Source of the DNA: Prorocentrum cordatum
Taxonomy: Eukaryota > Sar > Dinophyceae > Prorocentrales > Prorocentraceae
Length of the DNA: 64,000 bases
Reading direction: 5' to 3'
NCBI GenBank assembly: GCA_963575745.1
Contig: CAUYUJ010005681.1
Location: 393,038 to 457,037, forward strand
In this document: one piece after another, positions 10,256 through 20,659 of the stretch
Layout: every line of letters begins with the position of its first letter
Position numbering within the stretch: position 1 is the first letter of the stretch
Made by a program: the position numbers and the translations under genes
Notes under the pieces: generated by a model
What the model was told of the DNA's origin: nothing
Seen by the model: only the letters and a program-made list of their open reading frames with translations
Database searches by the model: none

Positions 10256-11579
10256 GTGAAACGCCTTGTATTCACATCTGTTGTGCAAGGTGCGCTACTG
10301 TCTGGCCTCGCCCCGTATCTCCTCACGGAAACCCAGGAGGCCCAGCTTGATGTTGCGTTGCTCGGTAAAATTCGTTGCATAGCGGCGGGTGCGATGTGTG
10401 ACAGGTCGGGGGCTCACCCTAAGTCTTGGGACAGTAGGAGTGTTTTTAAGTGGATGAATATAGTCCCCTCTCGAGTCGAGCTCCTCGTTCAGAGGCTGAG
10501 GTGGTACCAGGCTATCGTGCGCTGGCCCGACCAGCACCAGCAGGTCATCGCTGTCTTGTTCGGTCAGTTCGGCTTCGAAGAGCACCCCACCGTCGTAGAT
10601 GGTAAGCTGACCCCGCACGCTAACGCCTTCGCTATTCGCTTCGTCACGGACGTGCACACCATTAAGTTGCTCACGGATTTTGAGGACTGGCCCACGGCTT
10701 GGGGGGAAAACCTGCATGACCTTTTTCACGACGAGTATATCAAACACATGTTTCTCTCGGCGGACGTTTCGGTCCTTAAAGGCATCTGGCGGTCTGGGAA
10801 CACTGAGCTCGACACGATCGATTTCGGGGACCCTTTGGACATCGCGCGGAGGAACCCGACCCCGTTCTCGGTCCAGGACAGTTTGGGCCCCGATGCTTGT
10901 GTGTATGTGTGTGACTGTACTACCGACGACGGTGATGCTTGCGGGGCCAAGTTTCTCACCCATGCCGCTCTGGTCGCACATGAGACGCACGCCATCGGGG
11001 GCTCTCACGGGGACTTCTCGTATTCTGCTCGTTGTGTGGTTACTAACGAGCGCCCTGCGTGTCGAACCTCGTTCGCCTTCCAGAAGACTGCCAAAGCACA
11101 TCTCTGCCGTTCATTCCGTCGAGGGTTCTGTGCCACCGAGTCGGCCCACGCGGTCTACCCCGTCGTGCCCCCCGAGCTCGTCTGCCCCGCCTGTAAGCTC
11201 GACACGTTCGTTGATTTGGCTCAGCTGCAGGCCCATATTTGTGAGCATCACTTTCCTTTCGTACCAGTCTGTGCCCCCCCTCGCGCTGCTGACGACGGCG
11301 TCAGCCCCGAAGTGGTCGCTCCCCAAGCGCGCGGCAGAAGACGGAGAGGCGGCAGGAGCGCCGCCCGCAGGCAAGGCCAAGCCGGCAACGAAGGCAGGCG
11401 GCGCCCCGCCAGCCGCGGCGTCTGGGGCAGCGCCCAGCGGAGGAGATGCAGCAGCAGAGGCAGGCGGCAACAAGACCGACAAGCAGAAGCGCAACCGACA
11501 CCTCGGCCGAGTCAAGGACATGGGGTGGAACAAGAAGCAAGCAGGGCTCATCAACGTGTTGATGAAACAGGTGCTGTAA
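10256..11579 (+). pseudogene. C-terminal domain with zinc finger of the decayed element
   Basis: Continues the RT protein in another frame: about 300 residues of thumb/connector sequence, then cysteine-rich segments. The best finger is CPACKLDTFVDLAQLQAHICEHH near 11,183 (C-x2-C-x13-H-x3-H layout). Around 11,300 the plausible coding frame changes again to an Ala/Gly/Lys-rich stretch that ends in RHLGRVKDMGWNKKQAGL and a TAA at 11,577. Zinc fingers after the RT are typical of site-choosing LINE proteins. Which of the frame changes are real mutations and which are separate ORFs is not clear. Confidence 0.7.
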
Positions 11580-12123
11580 ACAACGCAGATGGTGAGGGAC
11601 CTTTGGGCCGCGGGCGTGGACGCGTTCTTCATGGGCGCGGGCGCTCCAGAGGTGGTCGCGGGCCTCGAGTGCGGGGCGACATATTCACGAGAAGTCCGAG
11701 CCCGCGGGAAAGGCCACCAGCTGGGTCCACCTCACCTGCATATCTTCAATTGGTTTTTTAGACAAGTTGCTCGAGCGTGGAGTCGCGCTGGGACAACGGA
11801 CGCACGCGCAGCTCAAGCTCTGGCACGACAAGATGTGGGTGGAGCTCGGACAGGAGGACCTCTACAACATTCTTCGGCTGTTTCGGATCATGAGGTGCTT
11901 CGACCCGACCAAGCGCAAGGTGCACATCATGCTTCGGGAAGTTCCGATGGAGACGCCCTCGCCCGAGTCCGACGAGCAGCTGCTGCCTTCGCCCACGCTC
12001 GTCCGCAGCCTGCTCCAAAAAGCGCTGGCCGAGGTCGGGGCTCGCAGAGCCATGGGCGCGGCGCCACCAGGCGCAATGGAGGAGATCATTCAAAACGCCG
12101 TGGACGTTAAGGAGAGCGCCTGA
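11580..12123 (+). pseudogene. 3' open stretches of the decayed element, function unknown
   Basis: After the stop at 11,577 the same frame stays open (MVRDLWAAGVDAFFMGAGAP..., KGHQLGPPHLHIFNW) to about 11,755. There a run of T shifts the apparent frame to LDKLLERGVALGQRTHAQLK ... EDLYNILRLFRIMRCFD, which ends at TGA 12,121. It is protein-like (amphipathic, mixed composition) but I do not recognise a family. It could be a second ORF of the element or a captured host exon. Confidence 0.45.
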
Positions 12124-12171
12124 TGAGCTGTGGCTGATTGGCAAATCCCAGTGCTGGTGCGCCAGCGGCTG

Positions 12172-12325
12172 GGTTCGCGTCGCTTGTTTTGCTGCAGCTC
12201 AACTGGCTAAATCCTGGTCTGCCCAGGTTCACGTCGCTTGTTTTGCTGGCAGCTCGAACTGGCAAAATCCTGGTTCGTCCAGGTTCACGTCGCTTGTTTT
12301 GCTGGCAGCTCGAACTGGCATCCCT
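12172..12325 (+). repeat. 56-bp tandem repeat (2.7 copies)
   Basis: Units start at about 12,172, 12,228 and 12,284 with 'GGTTCACGTCGCTTGTTTTG', then 'CTGGCAGCTCGAACTGGCAA'. They are probably the 3' UTR repeats of the decayed retroelement. Confidence 0.85.
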
Positions 12326-13135
12326 GGGCTTTCACACTGTGGCGGCGCGCAGCGTGTGCGGCATCGGCCTGTCTTCACACCGCGCTTGACTTTAACTTTG
12401 ACTCGTGCGGATAGTGGTGCTGGTCTGGTGTTGTGCTACGGCTGCGGCTGCATCATACATATCACTTTCACGGGCTACCTTGACCACCGCTGCGGGAGCA
12501 ACTCCATATTCATAGATGTTGTTGGCGCCAGCCTCCTTGTCTACACCTTGTGGGACACGCTGTGCACTTTTGATGTCAATGACACCTACCCCCTCCTGAG
12601 CGGCGCGCTGATCTAGGCCTGGCCCGTTCTTCATATGTCGCAGCTTTCGCTGCTGGGTGAGCCTCTGACAAATCACATCCGCCGACCCTGGGGGCCCCTC
12701 GTCTGCTGTTGCCGCTGCCCCCTCTCCCCTCGCTTTCCTCGCCTCCTGCCTCCTGGCTCTCCTCGCCCGTCCTCGGCCCCTGGGTTCTCCTTGCTCGGCC
12801 TCCAGGGGCCGTATTGTCCCCGTCTGCTCTGGGTTCGCTCGCGCTCCACTCGTCAGTGCGCGTGTCCCTGGGGCCTAGCTTTTCGGTCCGTCAGGGCCCG
12901 TTGGGCCCTGCTCGATCAACGTGGCAATTTATTGTCGTCCGACGGGCGCGCTCTGGATTTAAACGCTTTCGAAGTTTAAAATCGCAATCCCTCGATTTTC
13001 AGGCTTCTTCCATATTCGGCATGCGCCGAGAGCTGTTGCTATCGTGGCCACACGGCCCCTCTTAGCTGCCGCTGCCCGCTGCCGCTTTCAGCAGACAAGA
13101 CAGAGCTGCGGGCCCACAGTCGTGTCTTATCTTAT
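12326..13135. other. Intronic sequence without recognised features
   Basis: Mixed-composition sequence. A 100-residue open frame at 12,299-12,616 shows no motif. Short pyrimidine-rich stretches lead into the CTCC-rich block at 13,135. Confidence 0.35.
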
Positions 13136-13359
13136 CCTCCTCTCCTCCCTCCTCCTGTTTCTCCTCCTCCTCCTGCATTCTCTCCTCGTGGGGCACGTTC
13201 GGCCTCCCCTGCGCGAGGCTGCCCCCGCGTGCCTCGCTGCGGGCGCGCCGCTCCTCCGCTCCCCGACTAGGGGCGGCGCCTCGCGCCCCGAGCTGATTTT
13301 TTAGCCTCCGTGTTGCCCTCGGTGCAGGCCTGGGTTTCGCCGCCCGCAGGCGGCAGCTC

Positions 13360-13920
13360 GCAGGGGAGGAGGAGGAGCGGGGGAGGAGGAATGCTGCTGA
13401 TGATGATGATGATGATGACGATGACGATGACGATGATGATGACGATGATGATGACGATGATGACGATGATGATGATGACGATGACGATGACGATGACAAT
13501 GGTGATGATGATGATGACGATGATGATGATGATGACGATGATGATGATGATGAGCGGGAGGAGGAGGATGATGATGAGGATGATGATGCTGCTGATGATG
13601 ATGGTGGTTGTGGTGGTGGTGATGGTGATGATGATGCTGATGATGGGGATGATGATGTTGGTGATGCTGTTGGTTATGATTTTAATGATGATGGTGGTGG
13701 TGTTGTTGATGATGATGTTGTTTATGAGGTTGATAAGGATGGTGATGACGATGATGATGATGCTGATGATGATGATGATGATGATGTTGTTGCTGGTAAG
13801 TGTGGCGAAGATTATGATGGTGAGGAGGATGGGGAGGAGGAGGAGGGGGCGGAGGGGGAGGGGGAGGAGGAGAAGGAGGAGGAGGAGGAGGAGGAGGAGG
13901 AGGAGGAGGAGGAGGGGGTC
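13360..13920 (+). repeat. (GAT)n followed by (GGA)n
   Basis: About 420 bp of imperfect GATGAT (with GAC, GGT and GTT variants), then about 90 bp of GGA. The long poly-Met, poly-Ile and poly-His frames are repeat artefacts. Confidence 0.9.
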
Positions 13921-14100
13921 CGTATCCATTTGGGCTCGAAGCGTTTCCAGTACACTTTGCATACTGTACTTGTCTGGCTTCGGACTCGAGCTTTACTCGT
14001 CCATGGGAGCAAAAAGAGTCATACGGCATGCATACTGTGTGGCCCATCGCGGCACGGTGCAGGCCGCTGCTGAGCTCATGCAGATTTGGGCGGCCGTGCA

Positions 14101-14920
14101 GACGTCGACGTGGTGCTGACGGGCCAGCCCCTCGGCGAATTCCAGCGCGTATTGAGGGACGCTGCCAACGTGCTTCGGCTGCCCAGAAAGGCCACGTCCG
14201 AGGACGTCAGGGTCGGCCTCGTCCACCGGGGCAACGTCGAGCTGGCGAAGCGCTTCAACAGCTGGCGAGCAGGATGCGGGGCGCTGGCACATCCTCCAGG
14301 CAGGTTTGGCGACCGTGTGCTGGAGGCGCTGCGCAGGCCAGTGCGGGATGGCATTGGCACAGAGGGGCCTTTGATTACCGAGGACCTTGAGGGCTCGATG
14401 GGCTCGTCCGACGCAGCCGAGGCTTGCGTTAGGTCGGGCCAGTCTTCCGACAGGGGGATTTTGGATGAAACATTACAAGTACTCAGAACAACCCATGAAC
14501 CATAAATGGTCTAAACTGATGAAAGATCGTCCCCATATTATGTTCTAACTATTTGTGTTTATTCCCCTCGTAGAGGGACACGTCCGACTTGAGGCTTGCG
14601 ACACAGTTTCGGAGCCTGGTCATTCGCCAGGGCCCGTGGTGTTCGACGCCAGCGGCGGCAGATGGAGGGCCTGCGATGCGGAATATGACGCGTCCGGCGT
14701 TCCCGAGGCGCATTCCGGGGAGCAGCAGAGGGACGACGCGGCGGAGGGCGGCGACCACCCGCCCGTTCCAGAGGTCACAGACGCTGAGCTGCAAGGAGAG
14801 CTGCGGTGCTGGCCAGACCGGGTTGGCGGAACCAGACGAGGCCGAGCCTGCGCCTCTCAGGCTGTTGGAGGCTGTTGGCAGCACGCCCGACGCAGCACAC
14901 ACCCTGAAGCAGGCTTCTGA
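14101..14920 (+). pseudogene. Unrecognised coding stretch interrupted by a hAT-type MITE
   Basis: The left part reads VDVVLTGQPLGEFQRVLRDA ... EDVRVGLVHRGNVELAKRFN ... ITEDLEGSMGSSDAAEA up to 14,428. The right part reads DTVSEPGHSPGPVVFDASGG ... VPEVTDAELQGEL to about 14,800. Removing the 164-bp element plus one 8-bp target duplicate (172 bp) joins both parts in one uninterrupted frame. That supports both real coding and a recent insertion. A frame change near 14,810 may continue coding as TGLAEPDEAEPAPLRLLEAV. The family is unknown. A splice acceptor (GTGCAG) at 14,095-14,100 would give the left limit. Confidence 0.5.
14429..14592 (+). mobile_element. hAT-type MITE, copy 1 (8-bp target duplication)
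   Basis: A 164-bp AT-rich element with inverted ends 'TTAGGTCGGGCC' and 'GTCCGACTTGA', flanked by the direct repeat GGCTTGCG at 14,421-14,428 and 14,593-14,600. It has no coding capacity. 8-bp duplications with short inverted ends are the hallmark of hAT transposons. It interrupts an open frame. Confidence 0.9.
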
Positions 14921-14929
14921 CGTTGCCCC

Positions 14930-15720
14930 TTTTTGCCCCTCCGGAGGGCAAGGCTTCGCGCCACATCTTCGAGGCAGGCGCAAGAACAAAAAGGCAACCA
15001 TGCATTCGCTGGCGCAGGATGCAACGCGTGGGCTCGCAGCTTCTCCCACATGGGATCCCTGGCCACAAGAGGCACCCGTGCAGGCCTGATGGCCCCAGCA
15101 TCCCCCCCTCATCCCTTAATCCTTCATTTCCTTCCTCCCCCGCTCTCGTCCCCAGCCTCGATGCCTGTAGCATGGGGCCCAGTCGTGCCATTCCCTTCCT
15201 CCCCTCGCCCTCGCCCCCCATTCCCATCCGCACTCAGGTTGGGGACCAGTCGTGTGGGCTGAGGGGGGACGAGGAGAGACGGGAAATGCTAGTCCCAGGA
15301 AGATTCCCTGCCACCGCGGCGAGGAGTCGGCCCTCCCCCGGGCGATTTTTTCCAGCTGACAACGACGGCTCGCTCGGGCCGCGAAGGGGGGGGAGGCGGC
15401 CTCTCTCTCGCGCCCTCTCCTCGCGCACGACCTCTCTCAGTGCACCGCCAGGACGGCGTCGCAGTCCCTCGGCCGAAGCGCCTCCCTGAGCAGCGCATCC
15501 ATTTGGTTTATCGAATATTTCGGGTGCGTGCGCTGGTGGTGTGGCGTGGGCTCGTGGTGACCCCCCCCCCCTGGGCTTCTCTGGTTGCCGAGGGCGGCCT
15601 CTTGCATCTCCCGTTTCCTGCCTTTTTGTGTCAACTTGTCGCGCGCGCGAGATGCGAGGCAGGACGTGAGGCTGCCGTGCTCCTCACAAAGGGTGGGCGG
15701 GGATGGAGGAATCACGGGGA
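14930..15720. other. Intronic stretch, nothing firmly recognised
   Basis: Contains pyrimidine-rich segments (15,090-15,230) and GC-rich sequence. Possible coding in the 14,589 frame fades by about 15,090. No conserved motif is seen. Confidence 0.35.
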
Positions 15721-15728
15721 GAGACTTA

Positions 15729-15966
15729 GTGGGCCCTGGAAACGACAGGGCCGTTTTTTACCAGTTCCGTGCTGCCGTTTTTTTTGCCGGTTCCGACGCC
15801 GTTGTTTTACCGGTTCCGTCGCCGTTTTTTGACCAGTTCCGGGTCCGGTTCCAATCTTGGAACCGTTTTTTTGCCTTTTCCGGTCGCCGTTTTTTTGCCG
15901 TTTCCATTTTCAAAGGACATTTTCTGGAAAAGGTGAAAAAACGGCCTTGCCGTTCCCGGGGCCCAC
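15729..15966 (+). mobile_element. Foldback element with T-run internal repeats
   Basis: The ends form an imperfect ~34-bp inverted repeat: 'GTGGGCCCTGGAAACG...' at the left and '...CGTTCCCGGGGCCCAC' at the right. The interior is 6-7 copies of a ~26-bp unit, 'GCCGTTTTTTGCCGGTTCC'. There is no coding capacity, and no clear target duplication was found. Confidence 0.75.
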
Positions 15967-16357
15967 AAAGGGGAGAGATGGGGGGCGACGACGGGGCCCG
16001 CTCGGGGAGGCGGGCTTGCCACATCGCGCAGCGAGGCTGCACTCCCGCGGCCGACGCCCCCGCTCGCCGCCCAAGGCCAGCAACGCTCCTGGAAGGCCGT
16101 GGGCCACCCTCGCCCCCGATGGGCCGCACGGAGGCCCAAGGCGATCCAGCCGCCCATGGCCAAGGGGTCCATGGGGCGGGCGCGGGCATCCCGGAGCTCC
16201 TGGGGGATGCGGCTCATTAGCAGCACCCGTCTCATTCGTCCCTGCGTCCTCCCTCTTTTTTTTTGCCTTTGGGCTTCATCCGGGCGCTTCCTTCGTTATC
16301 CCTCGCCACATTGATGTTTGCGTGTTCGGCCTTCAGACCTGTGCGTGCAATCGTGTA

Positions 16358-16440
16358 ATTGAGGAGGAGGAGGAGGAGGAGGAGGAGGAGGAGGAGGAGG
16401 AGGAGCAGGAGGAGGAGGAGGAGGAGGAGGAGGAGGTGGA
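16358..16440 (+). repeat. (GGA)n tract
   Basis: Nearly pure GGA trinucleotides. Confidence 0.95.
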
Positions 16441-16635
16441 AGAGGATGCAGGAGAGGGAGTGCCGTCCCATGTGCGTGGGAGGCAGCGGGCCCGATGGCA
16501 GAGCGCTGGAGGAAGGAGGGAGAGGAGGAGAGGTAGAGAGGGGGAGAGACGGGCGGAGGGAAGGAGAAGGGGTGATCCTCGCAGCCCGGTGATGGGTGGA
16601 GGGGGCTCTGCCGGCCCCCCCCCCCCGACACGCAG

Positions 16636-16681
16636 ACTGCTGCTGGAGCACAAGGCGTGCGCTGAGGACAGGAACTCCCAG
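16636..16681 (+). CDS. Ankyrin-repeat exon B (46 bp)
   Basis: Acceptor CGCAG at 16,631-16,635. Codons from 16,637 read LLLEHKACAEDRNSQ, the outer-helix and loop part of an ankyrin repeat. The donor after CAG at 16,681 is GC (GCCCGT). The exon ends in phase 0, and exon C starts in phase 0 at 18,319, so the joined protein reads ...EDRNSQ-GLSALDIARSNGH..., which fits the 33-residue consensus without a gap. Such a small exon could only be identified through its neighbour. Confidence 0.65.
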
Positions 16682-17097
16682 GCCCGTCCCCGCTCGAACG
16701 AGCCGCGCCAGCTTCGGTGGGGGCCAGAAGGAGGAGGATGGTTGAAAGTTCGAGGGGGGTCAGGATGGTGGCCGCAGCTCAAAAGACGGGCCTGGGTGGC
16801 GTCCGCGAAGGTTTCGGGGTCGGGCTTACCGCGAAATTGGGCGGGCCGCCCATGTGCCGCGGAACGAAGCCTCGAATCTTTCTGTGTCATCATTCTCTCG
16901 GCGCTCAGGGGCTGTTCTCGCGTCGGAGATGACCGCGACCAGAGGGCCGTCACCGAGGAAAGGACCTCCGAGGCCCACGCCGCGAGAGCGCCGAAACAGC
17001 CCGGCGTCCCTTCGGAGCCCCCGGGCTTTTGGGATAGATCCGATATGTCCTCAAAGGGTGGCATCCCAAGCAAGCGAGCAGATCATGCGCGACAAGA

Positions 17098-17225
17098 ATG
17101 AGCAGCAAGGTGAGGAACGAATTCGTGTCAGTTGCAAGTCCCACGCGGGGTACATCCGATTTATCCGATATATCCTCAGAGGAGATCACTCGCGACAAGA
17201 GTGAGCAGCAAGATGAGGAACGAAC
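17098..17225 (+). repeat. ~120-bp direct duplication
   Basis: 'GACAAGA.TGAGCAGCAAG', 'GAGGAACGAA.T.GTGTCAG' and 'CTGCAAGTC' occur at about 17,090-17,145 and again at 17,199-17,250, each preceded by 'GATCCGATAT.TCCTCA' or a close variant. Confidence 0.6.
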
Positions 17226-17584
17226 TTGTGTCAGCTGCAAGTCTCGTTGGCCGTCTTGGGGCCCTGGTGAGCCGTCTTGGGGCCCTTTTTGGTTCATCTT
17301 GAGACCAACTGGTGGAAAGTCGGCGCCACCAGGAACATGTCTGGGGCAGATGAATCCGCATACGCCGTTAAGGAGGACACCGCTAACCGAAAACCGGTCC
17401 GAGAAGGCTTCCATTTCACACGCCGAGAGAACTCCGAGGATTTGGCCAATGTCGTTCAGGGCGTTCACAGCGTGAGGCGAAGTGGCAACCACTCTTCCAG
17501 AATAGCAAGCATGCATACGTAGCACCCCGCAGATGCGGATAAGAGTGAGGGGGCGGTGGGGACGTCGGCAGTCTGCAAGACACT

Positions 17585-17660
17585 GGAGAAGCCCGCCGCA
17601 GGCGCCAAAGTTTTACAGATTATGCAACGAGCCCGCCGCAGGCGCCGATTTTTTCGTCAA
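17585..17660 (+). repeat. Paired 'CCCGCCGCAGGCGCC' units
   Basis: The 15-mer occurs at about 17,591 and 17,628. A related sequence in inverted orientation adjoins the reverse-complement minisatellite at 32.5-32.76 kb. Confidence 0.55.
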
Positions 17661-17689
17661 ACCAATGTGGATCGGTCGCGGGTAGGTAG

Positions 17690-17942
17690 AGGGTGGGTCG
17701 CGGGGGTGGTTCGCGGGTGGGTCGCGGGTGGGGTCGTGGGTGGGTCGCAGGTGGGTCGCGGGTGGGTCGCGGGTGAGTCGCGCGGTGGGTCGCAGGATGG
17801 GTCGCGGGTGGGTCGCGGGGTGTCGCGGGTTGGGTCGCGGGGTGGGTCGCGGGGTGGGTGGCGGGTGGGTCGCGGGTGGGCCGCGGGGTAGGTCGCGGGT
17901 GGGTCGCGGGTTGGGTCGCCGGTGGGTCGGCGGTGGGTCGTC
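17690..17942 (+). repeat. 'GGGTCGCGGGT' minisatellite
   Basis: About 25 imperfect copies of a 9-11-bp unit. The reverse complement (CACCCGCGACCCA) is at 32,505-32,600 with related flanks, so one element seems to be present in both orientations. Confidence 0.85.
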
Positions 17943-18318
17943 ACGCACCTTTCGTCACCCTGTGGTGTCATGAAGCTTCGGGGCCATCGCCGAGCTGCCT
18001 GAGCGATTCATCACCGACCCGGGCTCAGTGTCCCCCCTCCAGCCAGCTATCCCCGATATCCAGGCAGGCGACGATATGATGTCTTTCAATGCGCGGCTCA
18101 AGAGGTCCCAACCCTTCGCCCAGGGCCAGTATCTTGGCCCTGATCAATGCCTGGCGGCGCCAGGGCTCGAACACGGGCCCCCCAAAGCCGCAGTCAGGGG
18201 AAAACGCCATGCTTGCGAAATCCACATCGTCGGCGATTCGGGTCCGTTCTCCCTCGCCCTCGCGCCGCCGACGTGGGCCCAGCCGGCCCAGCCGGCCCCG
18301 GCCGCCCCCCGTGATCAG

Positions 18319-18393
18319 GGGCTGTCGGCCCTGGACATTGCCCGGAGCAACGGCCACGCAGAGGCGCAGCGGCTGCTGGCGCCCGCGCTCTGA
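18319..18393 (+). CDS. Ankyrin-repeat gene, last exon with stop codon
   Basis: Acceptor AG at 18,317-18,318. The exon reads GLSALDIARSNGHAEAQRLL, then APAL and TGA at 18,391-18,393. This is a complete ankyrin helix pair (SALDIARSNGH.EA..LL) with the usual capping end. It joins exon B in phase 0. Because the stop is clear, this marks the 3' end of the ankyrin gene. The gene shares its strand with REV3, which starts 10.2 kb downstream. Confidence 0.65.
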   Translation, partial: GLSALDIARSNGHAEAQRLLAPAL

Positions 18394-19490
18394 GGAGGGG
18401 GCGGGGCCGGGCCCCCGGCCGGCTCCTGCGCAGTGCGGGGGGCTGCGCGGCCCCGGACGTCGCCGAGGGGGCCGCAGCCACGCGGGGGCGGAGAGCGCGG
18501 AGGCGGAGCGCGGAGGTGGAGAGCGGAGGCGCTGCCCGTGGCGCAGGTGTACATACACAGGCCCAGGGCCAGAAGCTGCACCGTCCCCCTAGCCCTTGCT
18601 CGGGGGAGTCGCAGCAGGGGCTGGCGAGGAGCTCGCGGCGCAGTCCCTCCGGCCTCCCCCCCCCCCCATTTTGTCCATCCTGTGTTGGTGGGGGTGGTCT
18701 GATGAGCACAGGGTGGTGTCCAACGCCCTCCTCTTCGCTAGCCCCTTTTGAAGTCCACCAGCTCTCGTAGCGCTCTCTCTCTCTCTCTCTTTCTCTCTTT
18801 CGCTCCCTCCCCTGATTTGATTATGTTCCGCCGCACTTCTTGTCGCCATTCTTCACGCTCGAATTATCCTGTTCGCCAGTGCCAGCTGTCTTCTGTCATG
18901 TTAGACCCTTGGGTGGGAAGAAACCAACTTGATCAATATTACTATTTGTAATGACGTCGTGATGCTTATTGCTTGCCCTATCGCATCCGCCAATCTCCTC
19001 CTCTCTGCGTCTATGACCCCGCTGATTCCTCCGATCTATTGCTATGTTAGTTATGTTTATGTGACGTTCCTCCTCATCCTCATCGGTCTTGGAATTTCCC
19101 CCCGCTCCTGCTTCCTGCTCTCCTCATCCTCCTCTTTGGCCTCTCCCTCTTCCTCTGCCCCCTCGCCCCCCTCCTCCGCTGCGCGGCGGAAAGCCTTGGG
19201 CAGCGGGACCTGGGCAGTAGTAAAATGGGAGCCGCCGCGCCCGAATTCGGAGAGTCCTGCGATGCTGAACTTGCTAGCTTATGTTTGGTGCATAGGCGAG
19301 GTCCGTTTGGAGCTGGCTGCGGGAGTGAGGAGGCACAGCACTGGTTCTGGCGACCATGGAAGGGTGGAAGAGGTTCGAGGCTCTGGGTCTGGGAAGGTCT
19401 CCTGCTTCTTTCGGTCTCCAGGGGCCGTTCTCGGGCTTAGTACCGTGAGTTCATCTGGCGAAGGACCCCAAGATATGAACTTGTGGGTAC
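18394..19490. other. Downstream of the ankyrin gene, no gene recognised
   Basis: GC-rich to 18,700, a CT dinucleotide tract at 18,773-18,805, then AT-richer sequence at 18,810-19,070. No motif-bearing frame and no canonical poly(A) signal, which dinoflagellates do not use in the usual form. Confidence 0.4.
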
Positions 19491-19499
19491 GGTCGTTGT

Positions 19500-20540
19500 G
19501 AGTACCGCCTGCGGTGGATCCCCTCACGGGGCCACGCAGCGTCTGAAGGGTGTACCAGAATGGGGCAGGGCCGCCATGCGGGCGCTGCCACTGGGGCTTC
19601 AGGTGGAACCCCCCTATGGGGCCATGAAACGTGTGAGGGGTGTGTGCTGGATCGGGCGCGGTTGCGCCATGCGGACTGTGCCACTGGGGCCCTCGGTGGA
19701 GCACTGTTTGGGGCCACTTTGCGTGTAAGGGTGTTGCAGACGTGCGCCATACGGACTGTGCCGCTTGGGCCTTCGCTGGAGCTCCCTGTGGGGCCACGAA
19801 ACGTGCGAGGGGTGTGCTTAATCCACTGCGGGTAAGTCATACGGACTGTGCCGCTGGGGCCTTCGCTGGAGCTTTAGGTCGGACAGGCGGATTTTGGACG
19901 GAAAATATAGACAGTGACAGAAAATTCAATAATAGTCAAAACATGCTAAGAGAATCGTCCCCTGGTTATTTTTAGACTTTCTTGAATTTCCCGCCTGTAG
20001 AGGGACAAGCCCGACTTAACTGGAGCTCCCTGTGGGGCCACGAAACGTGTGATGGGGTGTGCCGAATCGGACGCGGGTACACCGTGCGGACTGCGCCACA
20101 CGGGTTCTCGTTGCAGCTCCCGGTGGGGCCACCAAGCGTTTGAGGGGTGCGCCGGACCGGGTGCGGGTATAGCCATGCGGATTGTGCCGCTGGGGCCTTC
20201 GCGCTGGAGCTCCCCGTGGGGCCACGAAGCGTGTGATGGGGTGCGCAGAATTGGACGCGTGTGCACCATGCGGACTGTGCTACCGTGGCGTTCGGTCGAG
20301 GACCCTGTGAGGGCACCAAGCGTGTGGTGGGGTGTGCCAATTTGGACGCGGGTGTGCCATGCGGACTGCCGCTAGGGCCCTCGCTGGAGATCCGCATAGA
20401 ACCGCGAAGCGTGTACGGGATGTGGTCGGGCGCGGGTTCGCCACGCGGGTTGTGCCGCTGTGGCCTTCGGTTGAGCACTGTTTGGGGCCACGAAACTTGT
20501 GAGTGGTGTGCCGAATTGGCCGACATGCGGAAAGCAGAGG
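19500..20540 (+). repeat. ~88-bp minisatellite, locus 2
   Basis: Units contain 'GGGGCCACGAAACGTGTGAG', 'GGTGTGCCGAAT', 'CCATGCGGACTGTGCC' and 'CTTCGCTGGAGCTCC', homologous to locus 1 at 3.1-4.0 kb. A MITE at 19,874-20,019 splits one unit. Confidence 0.9.
19874..20019 (+). mobile_element. hAT-type MITE, copy 2 (8-bp target duplication)
   Basis: A 146-bp AT-rich element with ends 'TTAGGTCGGACAGG' and 'CCCGACTTAA', flanked by CTGGAGCT at 19,866-19,873 and 20,020-20,027. The duplicate is itself part of the interrupted minisatellite unit, so the empty site can be reconstructed from neighbouring units. Confidence 0.92.
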
Positions 20541-20659
20541 CAGGGGAGGGAGGAGGGGACAAGGAGGTGAGGAACGCAGGGCGCTGCCTCTTCAAAACGA
20601 GGACCCAACACCACAGGAAGGCAAGGGAAAACGGATCCGGAGCAAATAGTTGTACCATA

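Larger units (their letters stand above)
8167..12325 (+). mobile_element. Decayed, 5'-truncated non-LTR retrotransposon
   Basis: The body encodes the end of an AP-type endonuclease, a reverse transcriptase, a C2H2-type finger and a basic tail, interrupted by one stop codon and frame changes (see sub-entries). It is followed by three 56-bp tandem units. It lies in the long interval between ankyrin exons A and B, in the same orientation as the gene. Endonuclease plus RT without LTRs, protease or integrase identifies a LINE-like element. It differs from the intact element at 38-48 kb: there is no RNase H in front, and the catalytic motif is YVDD, not FVDD. The limits are approximate. Confidence 0.85.

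Noticed and set aside
11580-12123. Independent host gene after the decayed retroelement
   Set aside because: Protein-like, but it lies between the element's C-terminal domain and its probable 3' repeats, with a frame change; element origin is simpler.
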